Part shown: piece after piece, positions 1 through 11,894 of the stretch
Layout: each line of letters starts with the position of its first letter
Numbering within the stretch: the stretch's first letter is position 1
NCBI GenBank assembly: GCA_951802195.1
Contig: OX637636.1
Span: forward strand, 198,501 to 262,500
Reading direction: 5' to 3'
DNA length: 64,000 bases
From: Tausonia pullulans
Lineage: Eukaryota > Basidiomycota > Tremellomycetes > Cystofilobasidiales > Mrakiaceae
Program-made: the position numbers and the translations under genes
The notes under the pieces: model-generated
What the model was told of the DNA's origin: nothing
Databases searched by the model: none
The model's input: the letters and a program-made list of their open reading frames with translations, nothing else

Positions 1-47
1 TCAAGGTCGAGACCATCACCAAGAAGGGCGCTGCCAAGAAGAACTAA
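1..47 (+). CDS. 3' end of an unidentified gene (partial)
   Basis: Only the last 14 codons are inside the window. They read KVETITKKGAAKKN and end with TAA at 45-47. The tail is lysine-rich, as in some abundant cytosolic or ribosome-associated proteins, but this is too little to name a family. The frame was chosen because it is open to the window edge and has the base composition of the neighbouring coding DNA. The gene runs in the same direction as the myosin gene that follows. Confidence 0.4.
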   Translation, partial: KVETITKKGAAKKN

Positions 48-890
48 ATGTCGTCTGGACGCCCTTGGGTCCTTCGTAGTTTCTCGTTCTTCTTCTCACT
101 CTGAGCGGAAGCGGGTGGGGCGTTTGCGTTCGCATTCGGGGGAGATAGCAATGCATGCAACGTCCTGGCAAACAAACTCCTGTGGTGTGAAAGATGTGCC
201 GAGAAAATCCAGAGACTGCCGGAAGAGACGACAAAGCAGGCGTGCAGGGCCACGCATGTACTCACTCCCCCATTATAGCCGTGATGCGCCGACTATCCGA
301 GGAACCCATCGCGATGCGCCAGCCACCTGAGACACCCGCCACCCCGACCACCCTGGGCAGAGCGGCGCAGGATCCCACCTCGGATGGTTGCCGGTCGAAC
401 GACGATGACGACCGACAGGACAGCGTCGCGGATGGCCTCCGAGGGGCTGATACCTCCCACTCAGGAGGCCGCGGACGCGGGGGACGCGCGCCCCTGAGCC
501 AACCACCTCGCCTGGCGCGGAGAGGGGCGGGCGGCAGACACCTCCAACCACCACCCACCAACCCACCCCCCTCCGCCCTCCCCCTGCGCCGGGCAAGCAT
601 GCCTCCCCCGCCGCCGCAGAGCAACGGCGACGCCGAGTTTGTGCGTGCCATCGTCCACCGCAGCAAGCCCGCCGCTTGTTCTGTGGATGGGCGAGCCTTT
701 CGGGCCGGGGCGCGACGACGCGACTGACCTCTGTGTGTTGACCGACCCCCGTCGACGTGCGTCTGACCGTTTAGATCGCGAAGAAGTCGGTCCCTCCCTC
801 CCTCCCTCCCTCCCTCCTCCTCCCTCTCCCCCCGGCCTCTCTTCTCGCGTGAGATCTGGCTGACGATGGATGGCGTGGTTGAACGGCCAG
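48..890. other. intergenic region and 5' part of the myosin gene
   Basis: No complete gene is visible. The stretch should hold the 3' flank of the left gene, the myosin promoter, and one or two short first exons of myosin. An ATG at 600 opens MPPPPPQSNGDAEF, which would suit a myosin N-terminus, and a lysine pair near 781-786 could precede the WVWVPDE block. I could not join these in one frame with confidence. A (TCCC)n pyrimidine tract at about 793-820 lies just before the splice acceptor at 887-890. Confidence 0.4.
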
Positions 891-3800
891 GTGGGTCTGG
901 GTCCCCGACGAGTCGGAGGGCTACGTCAAGGGATGGATCACCAAAGAGCTTGGCGATGACCAGCGGAACGTCGCACTCGAGAGCGGTCAGGTACGTCTCG
1001 CCCTCCATCCTTCCCTTGAGCTTCTGTACCTCTCTCCTCTCTGGCTTTGTGGGTGTCCCTGGGGTGGGGCGGCGTATGAGGTGAAGAGAGAACCCCTCCT
1101 TGGGAATTGCAGACGAGGCTCGCGCGTCGCCATGCCGCCCTTCTTCGCCTGCCATGACGTCGGCCTTGTGGGCAGGACCCAGAGGTAGATCTCTCTCCAA
1201 TGGCCCCCAATATAGCGGTAGGCGATAGCTGGTCGGTCCGGGGCAGGCTGAGCTCGAACTGGGCTAGGAAGGAGCAGTGAACGACACGAGTCAAGGTGGG
1301 AGGAGGGGGGGGAGGGGGGGACGACGCGCCTGGCTTCCTTCGGGGAAGGGGGGAGGGGGGGGGGGGAGGCTTCCTTCCCTTCCATTCCTCTGCCTGAGCA
1401 CCGGGGCATCTGGTTTGAGAAGCGGCTGAAGGTCCACCTTGGGCTTGAGGGCCCTTGGTGCTTCCCAGAGGACCTGGGACAACGCGTTCAGCGGTGCTTA
1501 TGTGGATGGCAGCAGGCCTCGGTCGAGCCTGGACGCGACCCGAGCGCGCGTCTCGTCTCCCTCGGCCAAGCGTTGTTGAATCCGAGGATGGGCCGGTCTC
1601 TACTGCCTCCCCATCTGGAACGTTGGCTCGCTGGGATTGGGTGCCTGCTTGTTCTCTCTTTCTTGAACTCACGTCCACCGGCCATGGCGGATAATTGCTT
1701 CATCATAGAAAGCGCGCGAGCGACCAAGCCTGACTTGACTGACTCATCCCACCTCTAACACCCGTCCGTCCCTACTCCAGCTTGTCACTGTCCCGCTAGC
1801 GGTACTCTCGGACATGAATCCCCCACGATTTGACAAGGCGGCCGATATCGCCGACCTGACGTACCTCAACGAGGCGAGCGTCGTCCACAATCTCCGGATC
1901 CGCTACACGTCGGATCTGATCTACGTACGTCATCGTCTTGCCCCTGCTGCAGAAGATTCTCGCTCTAACTCCCTGCGATATCCACAGACATATTCCAGTG
2001 CGTCTGCCCTTTCTTTATGAGAAGGGCGCCAGGCTAACCTCGATCGCCCATTTGCCTCCCCTAGGTATCTTCCTCGTCGCCATTAATCCCTACCACTCCC
2101 TCGACATCTACTCGCCCGCGCACATTGAGAAGTACCGTAACCGGCGAAGAGAGGAGAACCCGCCGCACATATTTGCCATCGCCGAGCGGGCGTGGGTCAA
2201 CATGCGCGAGGGGAGGGAGAGCCAGAGTGTCCTCATCACGTGAGTCTCTCCGGGCTGACCCGCGGTGTAGCTGGCTCACGGTGTGCCGTGCTGCTCGCTG
2301 ATCTTGAAATGCCCCATGCACCGCAGTGGAGAATCCGGCGCCGGCAAGACGGAGAACACGAAGAAAGTCATCCAGTACCTCGCCGCCATCGCCGCCGACG
2401 CCCTCCCGGCCTCGTCTGCAGCGGCCAACATCAAGCTCCCACCGGCGCTCCAGCGGACAGCTTCGACGCGGTCCGCCATTCGGCCGCCAGCCAATGGTGC
2501 CGCGCAGGGCATTCGGGGCATCCTCGAGCGGCAGATTCTTGAGGCCAATCCGATCCTCGAGGCCTTCGGAAACGCCCAGACGATGCGCAATAACAACTCA
2601 TCGCGCTTCGTCAGTCGCTGACTCTTTCCGACGGAGGAGACACCGAACAGAGCTGAATCTTCGCTCGCTTCCTCTCTACTCCCACACAGGGCAAGTTCGT
2701 CCGCATCTTCTTCTCCCAGTCCGGCGCCATCGCCGGCGCCAATGTCAACTGGTATCTCCTCGAAAAGTCACGCGTCGTCTATCGGAGCGCGGGCGAGCGC
2801 AACTTTCACGCGTTTTACATGCTCCTGGCGGCATGCCAGGAAAACACGCCGGCAGGGCGGGCCCTCAGGGGTGAGTGTGAAGCGAGGAGATTGTCGCGCT
2901 TGCGCGCTCCGCTGACCGACGACCGGGGTTGCTTCTGCAGAGGAGCTGTTGCTCGACGGAGAGGCGAGCGATTATGACTATCTCAATAAGTCGGCACTCA
3001 CAATCGAGGGTGTTGACGATCTGGCCGAGTGGAGGCTCTTCAAGGTGGACTGGAGGCCGTGACTCGGGTTGATCGTATCGGTACTGACGTTCTTCGCCTT
3101 CCCCGCCAGGACGCGCTCAACACCGTTGGCTTCAGCCCCGACCGCGAGCAGATGGATCTCCTCCGAGTACTCGCGGCTATCCTCCTCCTCGGCAACATCG
3201 AGATCTCCGGCGACCGCTCGAACCAAGCCCAGATCCATTCGCGACCTCAGGTCGAGCGGGCATGTTACCTGCTCGGTCTCCCGCCCGCCGAGTTCACCAA
3301 GTCCGTCCTGAGCCCCAAGGTGAAGGCGGGAAGAGAGACGGTCATCCAGGCGAGAACGAAGCAGCAGGCGGTCGATGAGCTCGCGAGTCTGTGTAAGACA
3401 ATGTACGAGAAGACGTTTGGCTCAGTCGTACAGATGATCAATCGGGCGCTCGACCGGCCCAAGGACGCAGGGACGTTCATCGGCGTACTCGACATCGCCG
3501 GTTTTGAGATCTTTGAGGTGGGCTGACTTTGACTTGCAGCTGAGATAGCAGGGTCAATGCAGGAGATTGACGACGCCCCACCTCCTCTGACATCAGGTCA
3601 ACTCGTTCGAGCAACTCTGCATCAATTACACAAACGAGAAGCTCCAACAGGTGAGTCAATCAAGGGCAGCCAGCTTGCTCGCGTGCATCTCGCCACATCC
3701 TAACGTGCTCCTTCTCCTCCTTCCCCCAGTTCTTCAACCACCACATGTTCGTCCTTGAGCAGCAAGAGTATGCCCGCGAGGAAATCGAATGGGACTACGT

Positions 3801-6800
3801 CGACTTCGGCCATGACCTCCAGCAGACGATCGAGCTCATTGAAGGTTCAGCTCGTGCCCCGATCGGCATCCTTTCGTGCCTCGATGAGGAGTGCATCATG
3901 CCCAAGGCGAGTGACACGACGTTCCTCGACAAGCTCAACAATCTCTGGAAGCCCTCGGGAGGCGACTCCCGCTCTGGTCCAGCCTGGGGCTCCTCCAAAT
4001 ACGGCACGATCCGCTTCAACGCCGGCTTCACCGTCCAGCACTACGCGGGCAAGGTCGAATACCGGACCGACGGCTGGCTCGACAAGAACAAGGATCCGCT
4101 CAACTCACACATCACCTCGGTCCTCGCGGGCTCGACCAACGGCTTTGTCGCGGGTCTCTTCGCCGAGTACGCCGATCAGGCTGTCTCCGAATCCGCGTAC
4201 GGCAGGCGCGTCAAGACGGGCGCCTTCCGGACGGTCGCTCAGCGACACCAGGAGGAGCTCACCAAGCTCATGCTCCAACTTGATGCGACCGAGCCCCACT
4301 TTGTGCGATGCATCGTCCCCAACCGGTTCAAGCAGCCGGGCAAGATCGACGTACCGCTCGTCCTCGACCAGCTTCGGTGTAACGGTGTCCTCGAAGGCAT
4401 TCGTATCGCCCGTCGCGGCTACCCGAACCGGATCCCCTTCGCCGAATTCCGCCAACGGTATGGAATTCTCACCCCAGACGCCTTCGGCCGAGGCTACATC
4501 GACGGTCGTGAGGCGTGTCAGAGCATGATCGTCGCCCTCGAGCTTGATCGGGAGACCGTCAAGCTCGGAACGACAAAGGTTTTCTTCAAGGTCGGTGTCC
4601 TCGCCGACCTTCAGGAGCGGCTAGACGCCCACCTCTACGACCTCGTCAGCCGGTTCCAGGCGGCTGTCCGCCGGTTCACCGCCCGCCGTCAGCTGCTCAA
4701 AATCCTCAACCGGGACGCTGCCGTTCGGACGATCCAGCGGAACGCTCGGGTGTACAACGACCTGAGGCAGTGGCCCTGGTGGCAGCTCTTCAACACGGTC
4801 GTGCCCCTCCTCGCGGCAACGAGGTCGAATCAGGAGATGCAACGCAAGAACGCTGAGCTCCTCTTCGCCCAGGAGCGCGCCGGGCGAGACGAGCAGGAGA
4901 AGGCCGCTCTCGAGGCACTCCGCGTCCAGCTCGAGTCGGACAAGCGCGACATTGAACTCAACCTCGAGGCTGAGCGCGTCTCGAGACTCAATCAGGCCGA
5001 GGTTCATGAGCAGACGGTCCGCCGCTGCAGGGAGGAGATTCTCGAGCTCCAGGGCGACATGGATGTCCTCGCCGTAGAGCTCGAGAAAGCCATGGCCGCC
5101 AAGACGACCGCCGAGGCTCAGATGGCTCATCACAAGGCCGAGTATGACGAGCTCGCGGGCGAAGTCGAGAACCTCGATCAGCAGCGGGAGCAGCTCCAGA
5201 GGCGCGAGACCTCGCTCCTCGCCGATGTCAAGGCGCGGACAGAGAGCGCCCAACGGCTAGAGACGGAGCGCGACCAGCTCTTGTCTTCGATCGGCGAGCT
5301 CCAGCGAAAGCTTCAGGCGAGCGAAGAAGACCTTGCGCGTGCCAAGTCCAAGGTAGCCGCGCTCGAGAAGGATCTTCAGGGCAAGCTCGAGTCGGATGCT
5401 CAGCAGCGGTGAGAAGTCGTGCTCCAAGTGTGGATCTTCAGCTGCTGTGTGCTGATTGTTTCCTCCCATATCCCCCTCCAGCTCTACCGAGTCCTCCAAG
5501 ATAGCCGCCCTCGAGAAGGAGTCCGCCGTCGCTAAGGAGCGTCTCGCCGAGCTCGTCCGGACCGTCTCCGACTCGGAGAGCCGTCTCCAGAAAAAGGACG
5601 CCGACATTTCCCGTCTCCAGGCCGACGTCGAGTCTTCGACAGCCGAGCGACGTGCCGTCGAGCAAGCCAAGGCCCAGCTCGACGTCCAGGTCCAAAACCA
5701 CCTCCACGACCTCGACGTCCAGCGCGACATCGCCGACCGGGAGACCGAGGCCCGGACCGCGCTTGAGGCGCAGATCGACGAGCTCCGTACCACGATGGGC
5801 TCGGAGGAGACTCGCCGGTCCGAGGCCGACCGGAGTAAAGCCGAGGAGATTGCCTCCCTCCGGAGCGCCGTTACCCGACTCGAGGGTGACATCGCCAAGG
5901 CAGGTCGTGAGGCCTCCGAGGCGACGGGCAAATTGACCCTTGACCTTGAGACTGCCAAACGGGAGCACGCTTCGCTCACAAAGAATCATGGGGAGCTCGA
6001 GATGCGCGCTCAAGATCAGGCCAAGTCGCTCGCTGAGCTTGAATGCAAGCTCTCTGAGGCGGAAGGTGCTCGTCGTGGAGCTGAGGAGGAACTTCAAGGT
6101 GTTCGGTCGCGGCTCGTAGAGACGAATGCGGTCCTCGCAGAAACGAACAAGGCCAAGGAAGTGGGTGCCTCCATCCTGAATCTTCGGCGACTGCAAGTCG
6201 CCTTGCTGATTTGGTCTCTGGCTTGTTGCTCTTCTCACCTCAGGGTCTCGAGCGTCAGCTTTCGAAGTCGCAGAAGATGAACCAGGATTACGAAGAGGCC
6301 ATCATCGCGATTGAACGCGACAAGGGTTCCTGGGCTGCTCAAATGGCCGAACTCCAGCGCCGACTTGATGCCGAGAACAAGCAGCGACTCAAGCTTGAGG
6401 ACCTTAAGATCCGAACGGACTCGGAGCTCGGCAGCCTCCAGGACCGGCTCAGCAGGACCGAGCGCGAGCTCCTCAAAGTTGGCACTGACTTTGACGCTCT
6501 CGACGCCGAGTGCCGTTTGCTCCGATCGCGGGAGAACAAGACAATCATCGAGCACGTTCACGTCCTCGAGGCTGCCAAACGACTCACCGACCGCCAGCTC
6601 GCCGACTCGAAGCTCGAGCTCGACAGCCTCCGAGTCTACGTCCGCTCTCTCGAGAAGGCCAAGGCTGGCGACGCCGAGACTCTGAGCCGACAGGGAGAGC
6701 GCGAACGCAAGGCAATCCGGGAGGCCGAGGAGCGGGCCCGGCTCAAGCTACTTCGTGAGCTTCAGTCTGGGAACGAAAACCTCGCGTCCGGCATCTCCTC

Positions 6801-8941
6801 ACAGGCGCGTTCCCTCATGGGCGCCGGCGGAGGTACTCTCTCGAGCGTCTACGTCAACGGCAAGGTCACGGACCGGACGGCGGACGAGCTCGCTAACGCA
6901 AGGCGGGAGATCTCGGACCTCAAGCTCGACCGGTCGAAGCTCCAGTCTGAGCTGTCGACCCTGCGTCTTCGCGCCGAAGACAGGCGGACCTCTAGTAGTG
7001 CATTACTCTCAATCAGTGTCTGATTAATCCGACCACATGGTCGCTGACTCGGCTCTTCCCCTTCCAGACCATAAATCGTCATCATCGCTCGGCACTTCCG
7101 AGTCTGCTCGTGCGTCTTCTTCCCCCAGTATCATATACTGCTTTCCCTGATCATTTGCTTCGCCTCGCTCCGGTCACAGAGCTCCAGCGAACGATTGACG
7201 AGATGAAGTCTAAGTACGACAAGTGCTTCTGCGACCTGCAGGTTGCCGAGGAAGAGAAGCTCAAGGCTCAGAACCTCGTGCTGTCACGAGAACAAGAGCT
7301 TCGCGAGCTGCGGGTTTGTAAATGTTTCTCCCCGGAACCTTGAACATGCGCTGACATCTGGCTTCCCATTCATTATAGGACGAAGACAATGAACGCCAAG
7401 CTCGGCTGGAGGAGGAGTTGGGCGAGTACCACTCCAAGATCATCGCCGAGCGCGGCTTTGACTATGACCTCAAGAAGGAGCGCTACCATGGTGAGTCTGC
7501 CGTTACTTGCCTCGCAGACAATGACGCTGATCTCTCATATACGTCATCAGGTGCTCTCGCTCTCTCGACTTGTACGCACCTTTGTTGCAAATTCTCGGAG
7601 GAGAGCTTTTCGCTGACATTCATTGCTCTCCAGCCGAGAATGCTGCTCACATCAAGAAGATTACCGAGCTCCGAGAAGAGATCCGTGGTCTCAAGGCCGA
7701 CAAACAAGGACTCCAATTCCAGGTACGCCTCTCCCTGAGTACATATCACGCTATCAATCACGCTTCTGACGAGCTCTTCTTCATTCTGACGGCAGCTGGA
7801 CGACGAGATCCATGGCGGTTCCTCTTGGAAAGAGGAGCGAAAGCGCTTCGAAACGGGGCTTGGTGAGTCGCCGAGACATTTTCTCCTCTCTTTAAAGTGA
7901 CGCTGAGACCAGCTCTCTCCAGTCGACCTCCGCGAGGCCAAGCAGTCGGCCGAGGCTTCCCTCGAACAGGCCCGCGCTGAGGCGGTGCAGACCATGTCGC
8001 AGCTCCGAGAGCTTCGCAACGCCCTCGACGAGCGCGACGGCGCCGTCCACACAAATGCCAACAAGACCGCCGTGGCATTTGAAAAGCAGAAAGTGAGCCG
8101 CTTGTGCGCTCGATGGCGACGGTGACAACATGTTCCGGGGACTGACCAGAGCTCTCGCTTCGCGTTCCAGATGGCCGAAACCGCTCTAGCGGAGGCTCAG
8201 GCGGAAGCCGCACGTGTCCGCGAGGAGGTTGCTGTTGTCGAGCGACGAAACGTGAGCTTGAGCGATTGTTCCCGTTTAGCCTGTCTCCATCTGACCTGCC
8301 CACCTTTCTTTTTTCGCCAGGCTCAGCTCGAAAAGCAGCTCCGTGACGCCAACATCCGCGTCATCGACTATGAGACGACGCCTCTCTCGGGCAATGCTTC
8401 CCTCCCGCCGCCTTCAAGCCCGTCAAAGACAACCCCGACTCGTTCGCGGTCATCTTTCTTATTCCACACGCCCTCGTCCCCGGGCTCCTCATCCTCGCTG
8501 TACGGCACACCCGGCGGGCGGTCCACGGCTCCAGCCAACGCCGAAATCCTCGAGCGGCGATATGAGTCTCTTCGTCGGAGCAAGGAAGAGAGCGAGCGCC
8601 GGCTCGAGGAGCTTCGCGAGCTCGTCCGGACTCAGGTGAGCTCTTTCGCCAGACAAACCGCCAAATTCATCACTTTTGTTGACTATCCTTGTATGAGCAG
8701 CAACGGACCGAGACGGATCTGACGATCGCGAAGCGAAAAGCCGAGCGCGAGGCGGTTGATCAGCGGGTGGTCGCTACCAAGTGAGTCACTGTGTCTTCAC
8801 ATCTTCCCACGCCCTGTCTCACTGACCTTAACCGCTTCAAACAGCCGGCTCCGAGAGATTGAGCAGCTAAAGGAGCAGCTCCACCGGGCCGAAGCAAGAT
8901 TCTTTCAGGCCACCACGACGTCAACGGGCGCTCGGTCGTAA
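891..8941 (+). CDS. class II myosin heavy chain (cytokinesis myosin)
   Basis: This is a conventional two-headed myosin that would drive the contractile actomyosin ring. Exon 891-990 encodes the N-terminal SH3-like segment ([14 protein letters not shown]). The motor follows: P-loop [13 protein letters not shown] at 2327, switch I NNNSSRF before 2609, switch [11 protein letters not shown] before 3517, an actin-binding/SH1 segment [19 protein letters not shown] near 4370, and an IQ-like neck near 4650-4780. The exon 3730-5408 runs into a long heptad coiled coil, continued in exons 5482-6160, 6244-6994 and about ten smaller ones to TAA at 8939-8941. Exons I could phase: 891-990, 1781-1924, 1988-1997, 2065-2239, 2327-2609, 2690-2870, 2941-3044, 3110-3517, 3597-3650, 3730-5408, 5482-6160, 6244-6994, 7068-7109, 7180-7313, 7379-7490, (7551-7571), 7634-7722, 7796-7862, 7923-8092, 8171-8251, 8321-8635, 8701-8780, 8845-8941. 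The total is about 1,925 codons plus an unresolved N-terminus, the usual class II size. A Ser/Pro-rich break interrupts the coiled coil at about 8395-8535. The yeast counterparts are MYO1 and myo2/myp2; I cannot say which paralogue this is. Confidence 0.93.
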
Positions 8942-9458
8942 TGACTCTCCTCTTTCATCATCCTCTTCTCAGTTGCTTATCTCGCTCAGTAGTCTTGTCC
9001 ACCTCTATTTCCCCTTATCCTCAATCCCGGCGTTGGCTTCGTCCTCCTCCTTCCTCCGTCTCGTCACGCCCCCCACTGTCCCACTCTTTCTCTCATCGCC
9101 TCGTCTCTCCTTTCGTTGTCCTCTCTTCTCGCTTCCTTTCATTCTTTTCTTCCTTTCCCATTTTCTCCCGCTCGTGCTCGATCTGATTGCTGACCAGCTC
9201 ATCTGCTCGGGTTCAAGTGCAAGCCAAATGGATAGAGTGAGCAAATACAGATACTATCAAGTGAAAGGAGAGTATACAACGGCAGTGTGTGGGGGAAGGG
9301 GGGGGAGGGAGAAAAAAGGGCCAGAAAGGAAGAGCCGGAGGGGACAAGGAGGGATGTCTAATGTAAAGCAGAGAGAGACTCAAAGGAAAATGCAAGAAGA
9401 AGAAAAACGAAGAGAGTCGTGTCGAACGCAAAAAGAGTGCGTGGATGAGAGATGACGC
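8942..9458. other. convergent intergenic region
   Basis: This lies between the stop codons of the myosin gene (+) and the membrane-protein gene (-). It is strongly strand-biased: pyrimidine-rich to about 9190, then purine-rich, with a G/A tract at about 9290-9350. I see no gene in it. It presumably carries the two 3' UTRs. Confidence 0.5.
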
Positions 9459-11469
9459 TCAGATCGCGATTCTCCGTCGCCCTCCCCCCGTTGTTCCCCT
9501 CAGCAACCGCCCCAAGCTGCCTTCCTCCCCGATCCGCCTTGCAAACACCCCCGGCCGTGGCCATCTACCTCTACCGCCAGCCCTGCCCTCCTCGCCTTGC
9601 TGCAACATGATCTCTTCCATCTCCTCTCCGCCCTCGAGCGCGTCCCCATAGACGCCGCCGCCGCGCGTTTGCCCCGTCCAGCGGGAGATGCGTCGCTCAA
9701 GACGAGAAAACCATTTTGGGGGCTCGCCGGCAAAGGCGCGGTAGACAGGGTTATGCGGAAGGGCATTGAGCAGGAAGAAGATGGAGGCGAAGGTGGAGAG
9801 AATGGAGGTGAAGACAACGAATTTGACTGTGGGTGATGAGAGGAGGAATTTCAGTCATGAGCGAGGGGACGAGTGAGGGGCGAAGAAGCAAGCAACAGAC
9901 GTACCGTTGGGATCATGATAGAACCAAGGGCTGAAGGAAAAGAGAAAGAGACGCAGCTTATTAGTCCGGAGATCTCCTAGAGAAGACAAATCAAACAGAG
10001 ACCCTGACATACAGCCATAGCAAATAAATCTGGTGAGTATCTCGCTCAAAAGGGATCTCCCCACCATTGCCTATGGACGAAGAGATGGAAAGCGCAGAAG
10101 TCAGCAAACGGACAAAGGCGGAGGCGAGCCAGAACGGAACCGAAGCCGCACCAATCGGAATCATGTTGTCCTTTGGGTTCTCGTCCGGCCCAGCTTTCTT
10201 GAGCGCGACACCGAGGTACCAACCCGTCCCGACGCAGTGTAGGACGACGACGAGCCCGGGGATGACGACTCGCAAGACGCCCAAGATTTGTTCCCGGAGT
10301 CGACACTTCATGAAGGGTGTTGGGCTCCCGGGTGGCGGTAAAGGTAAGACCTGGTGGAGTGGAAGGAGGACAAGGGAGACGACGGCGGCGCCAATGAGGA
10401 TGTTGGCAGGAAGGAGCTGTTTGATGTGGCCGCACATGCACAAGGTCAGCTTCGCTCTTGAGATAAAACGAAGAGAGCGCGCATTCGTACCAGTGCCCGA
10501 AAGGCGTCTAACAGAGGCTTTCGGATTGGACTTTGCGAGATGAGGATGATGGACCTGTGTGGAGGGAGGGCAAGCGCGCCCAGACAAGCGTCAGCGTTTC
10601 GCTGCTTTTCCACACCAACATTCCACATCCTTGGCTCTGTCGAGTTCATCGCTCGCAGATCGGAGCACGCACTCGACCATGAAGTTGACGCATCCTCCAA
10701 GTAGGATCCCGCTGAAGATGATGGACGCCGCGAGCGGGAGGTAGCGCCAAGGGCGTTTGCGGAACTTGTCTGTCGGAGTGAGGCCGGCGCGGGAGTCAGT
10801 GTGGTGGCGCTTTAGAGACATTGATTCACGTAGCCGAGAAGCGAGGGTCGTCTTCTGGACTGGGCGAGAAGAGCGAGCAAGGAGAGAGAAGGCGAAGAGA
10901 AAAGCCCTGACAGAGAAGGTTGCCTCCGATTCGTCCCATGCACATATGCGTGTAAGCGAGGGCACGGCGAACCTCTGGAGGGCTCGTCGTCATCGGCGAC
11001 CGTCTGAACGGCGCTTGCTCCACTTCGATTGTCTCATACCAAGAGCGTAGTTTGGACAGACAGCAGAGGCTGTCGGCTTGCTTATGACAGGCATCATGCG
11101 ACGCAAGGCTCGACCCCGAGCGAGGCCTGCCATCCGTGGCCTCCGCCCTCGTGCGGCCGCCGCCCTAGGAGGCGGCAGGCAGATCGCGTCCCTCCCGCTC
11201 GCTCGCTCGTCGCCTTAGTCCTTGGTGCTGCTCGGCCTCTGCGGCTCCTCTTCCAGCGACTCACATCTCGGTGGAGGCTCTCCAGTCCTCCAAGGTTCCG
11301 GATCGGCCGTCGAGAGTCGCACAGGCGGCGGCACGGATGGCGGGCGGTAGCCCGGGATTGCCTCATCCTCGTCGTCCGGGTGGATGAGCTGCTGGGACGA
11401 CGATGAGGCAGCCGTCGGGAGGACGACCCAGAGGTTGGACCCCATCGGGGTGTCCTCCTTGATGATCAT
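9459..11469 (-). CDS. multi-pass membrane protein of unknown function
   Basis: I do not recognise the family. The first exon, 11265-11469, starts MIIKEDTPMGSNLW and is polar and Pro-rich. The next, about 10912-11076, carries WYETIEVEQAPFRR. Hydrophobic segments follow in order: YLPLAASIIFSGILLGG, LLPANILIGAAVVSLVLL, ILGVLRVVIPGLVVVLHCVG, GAASVPFWLASAFVRLLTSAL and, after a small exon ending PWFYHDPN, VKFVVFTSILSTFASIFFLL. That makes about five membrane passes. A charged cytosolic-type tail (EGGEEMEEIMLQQGEEG, then Arg/Gly-rich) ends RRRIAI with stop at 9459-9461. Roughly eight exons with GT-AG junctions fit, and several of them, including the small middle ones, are only provisional. It converges on myosin and lies downstream of the S9 peptidase on the same strand. 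No signal peptide is evident. Confidence 0.6.
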
Positions 11470-11894
11470 ACTGGGCGGCGAAGGGTGAAGGCGCCGTCGA
11501 GGGGACGGAAGAGGAGAGTGAGGGAGGGGGCGTGTGAAAGGAGAGGAAGAGCGAGGGCTGCGGGGTTGAGCGAGTCGCTTGCGAGGGGGACGCGGGCCAG
11601 GCGTCGAAAGGAGATTCCTAGCGACGGTCGAGGAGAGACTGGACCGGCTGGCTGATAGACTGGGCTGGACCGGGAGGCTCTAGGGCGAGACGACGCGTAC
11701 AGAGGGCCGGGACAGTTCTGTGGTTGGGGCGGTCGGTGGAGGTGCGAGAGGCTGGTGGTTGTCAAAGAGGACACACACCGCGGTCCAGGAGGCCGTGTCT
11801 GGTTCCGCGGCTGCTGATGAGAGAGCCCTTAACGACAAAGTCATGCACATCCTTCAAGTATTGACAGTTTCTGACTACCTCCAGGTCACGCTCC
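11470..11894. other. promoter-side spacer between two minus-strand genes
   Basis: This lies upstream of the membrane-protein gene and downstream of the peptidase stop. Purine-rich low-complexity sequence fills 11480-11600. I see no supported gene. Confidence 0.4.

Noticed and set aside
262-1200. 312-codon minus-strand open frame over the myosin 5' region
   Set aside because: It is low complexity (Arg/Gly/Pro), overlaps a conserved myosin exon in antisense, and is explained by high GC content.
5257-6238. Long minus-strand open frames antisense to the myosin coiled coil
   Set aside because: Coiled-coil codon bias (GAG, CTC) makes the opposite strand open. The leucine-rich product resembles no family and has no start or splice context.
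9005-9244. Possible small gene in the pyrimidine/purine-rich spacer after myosin
   Set aside because: Strong strand-composition bias gives open frames of Ser/Leu/Pro or Arg/Lys/Glu only, with no conserved features.
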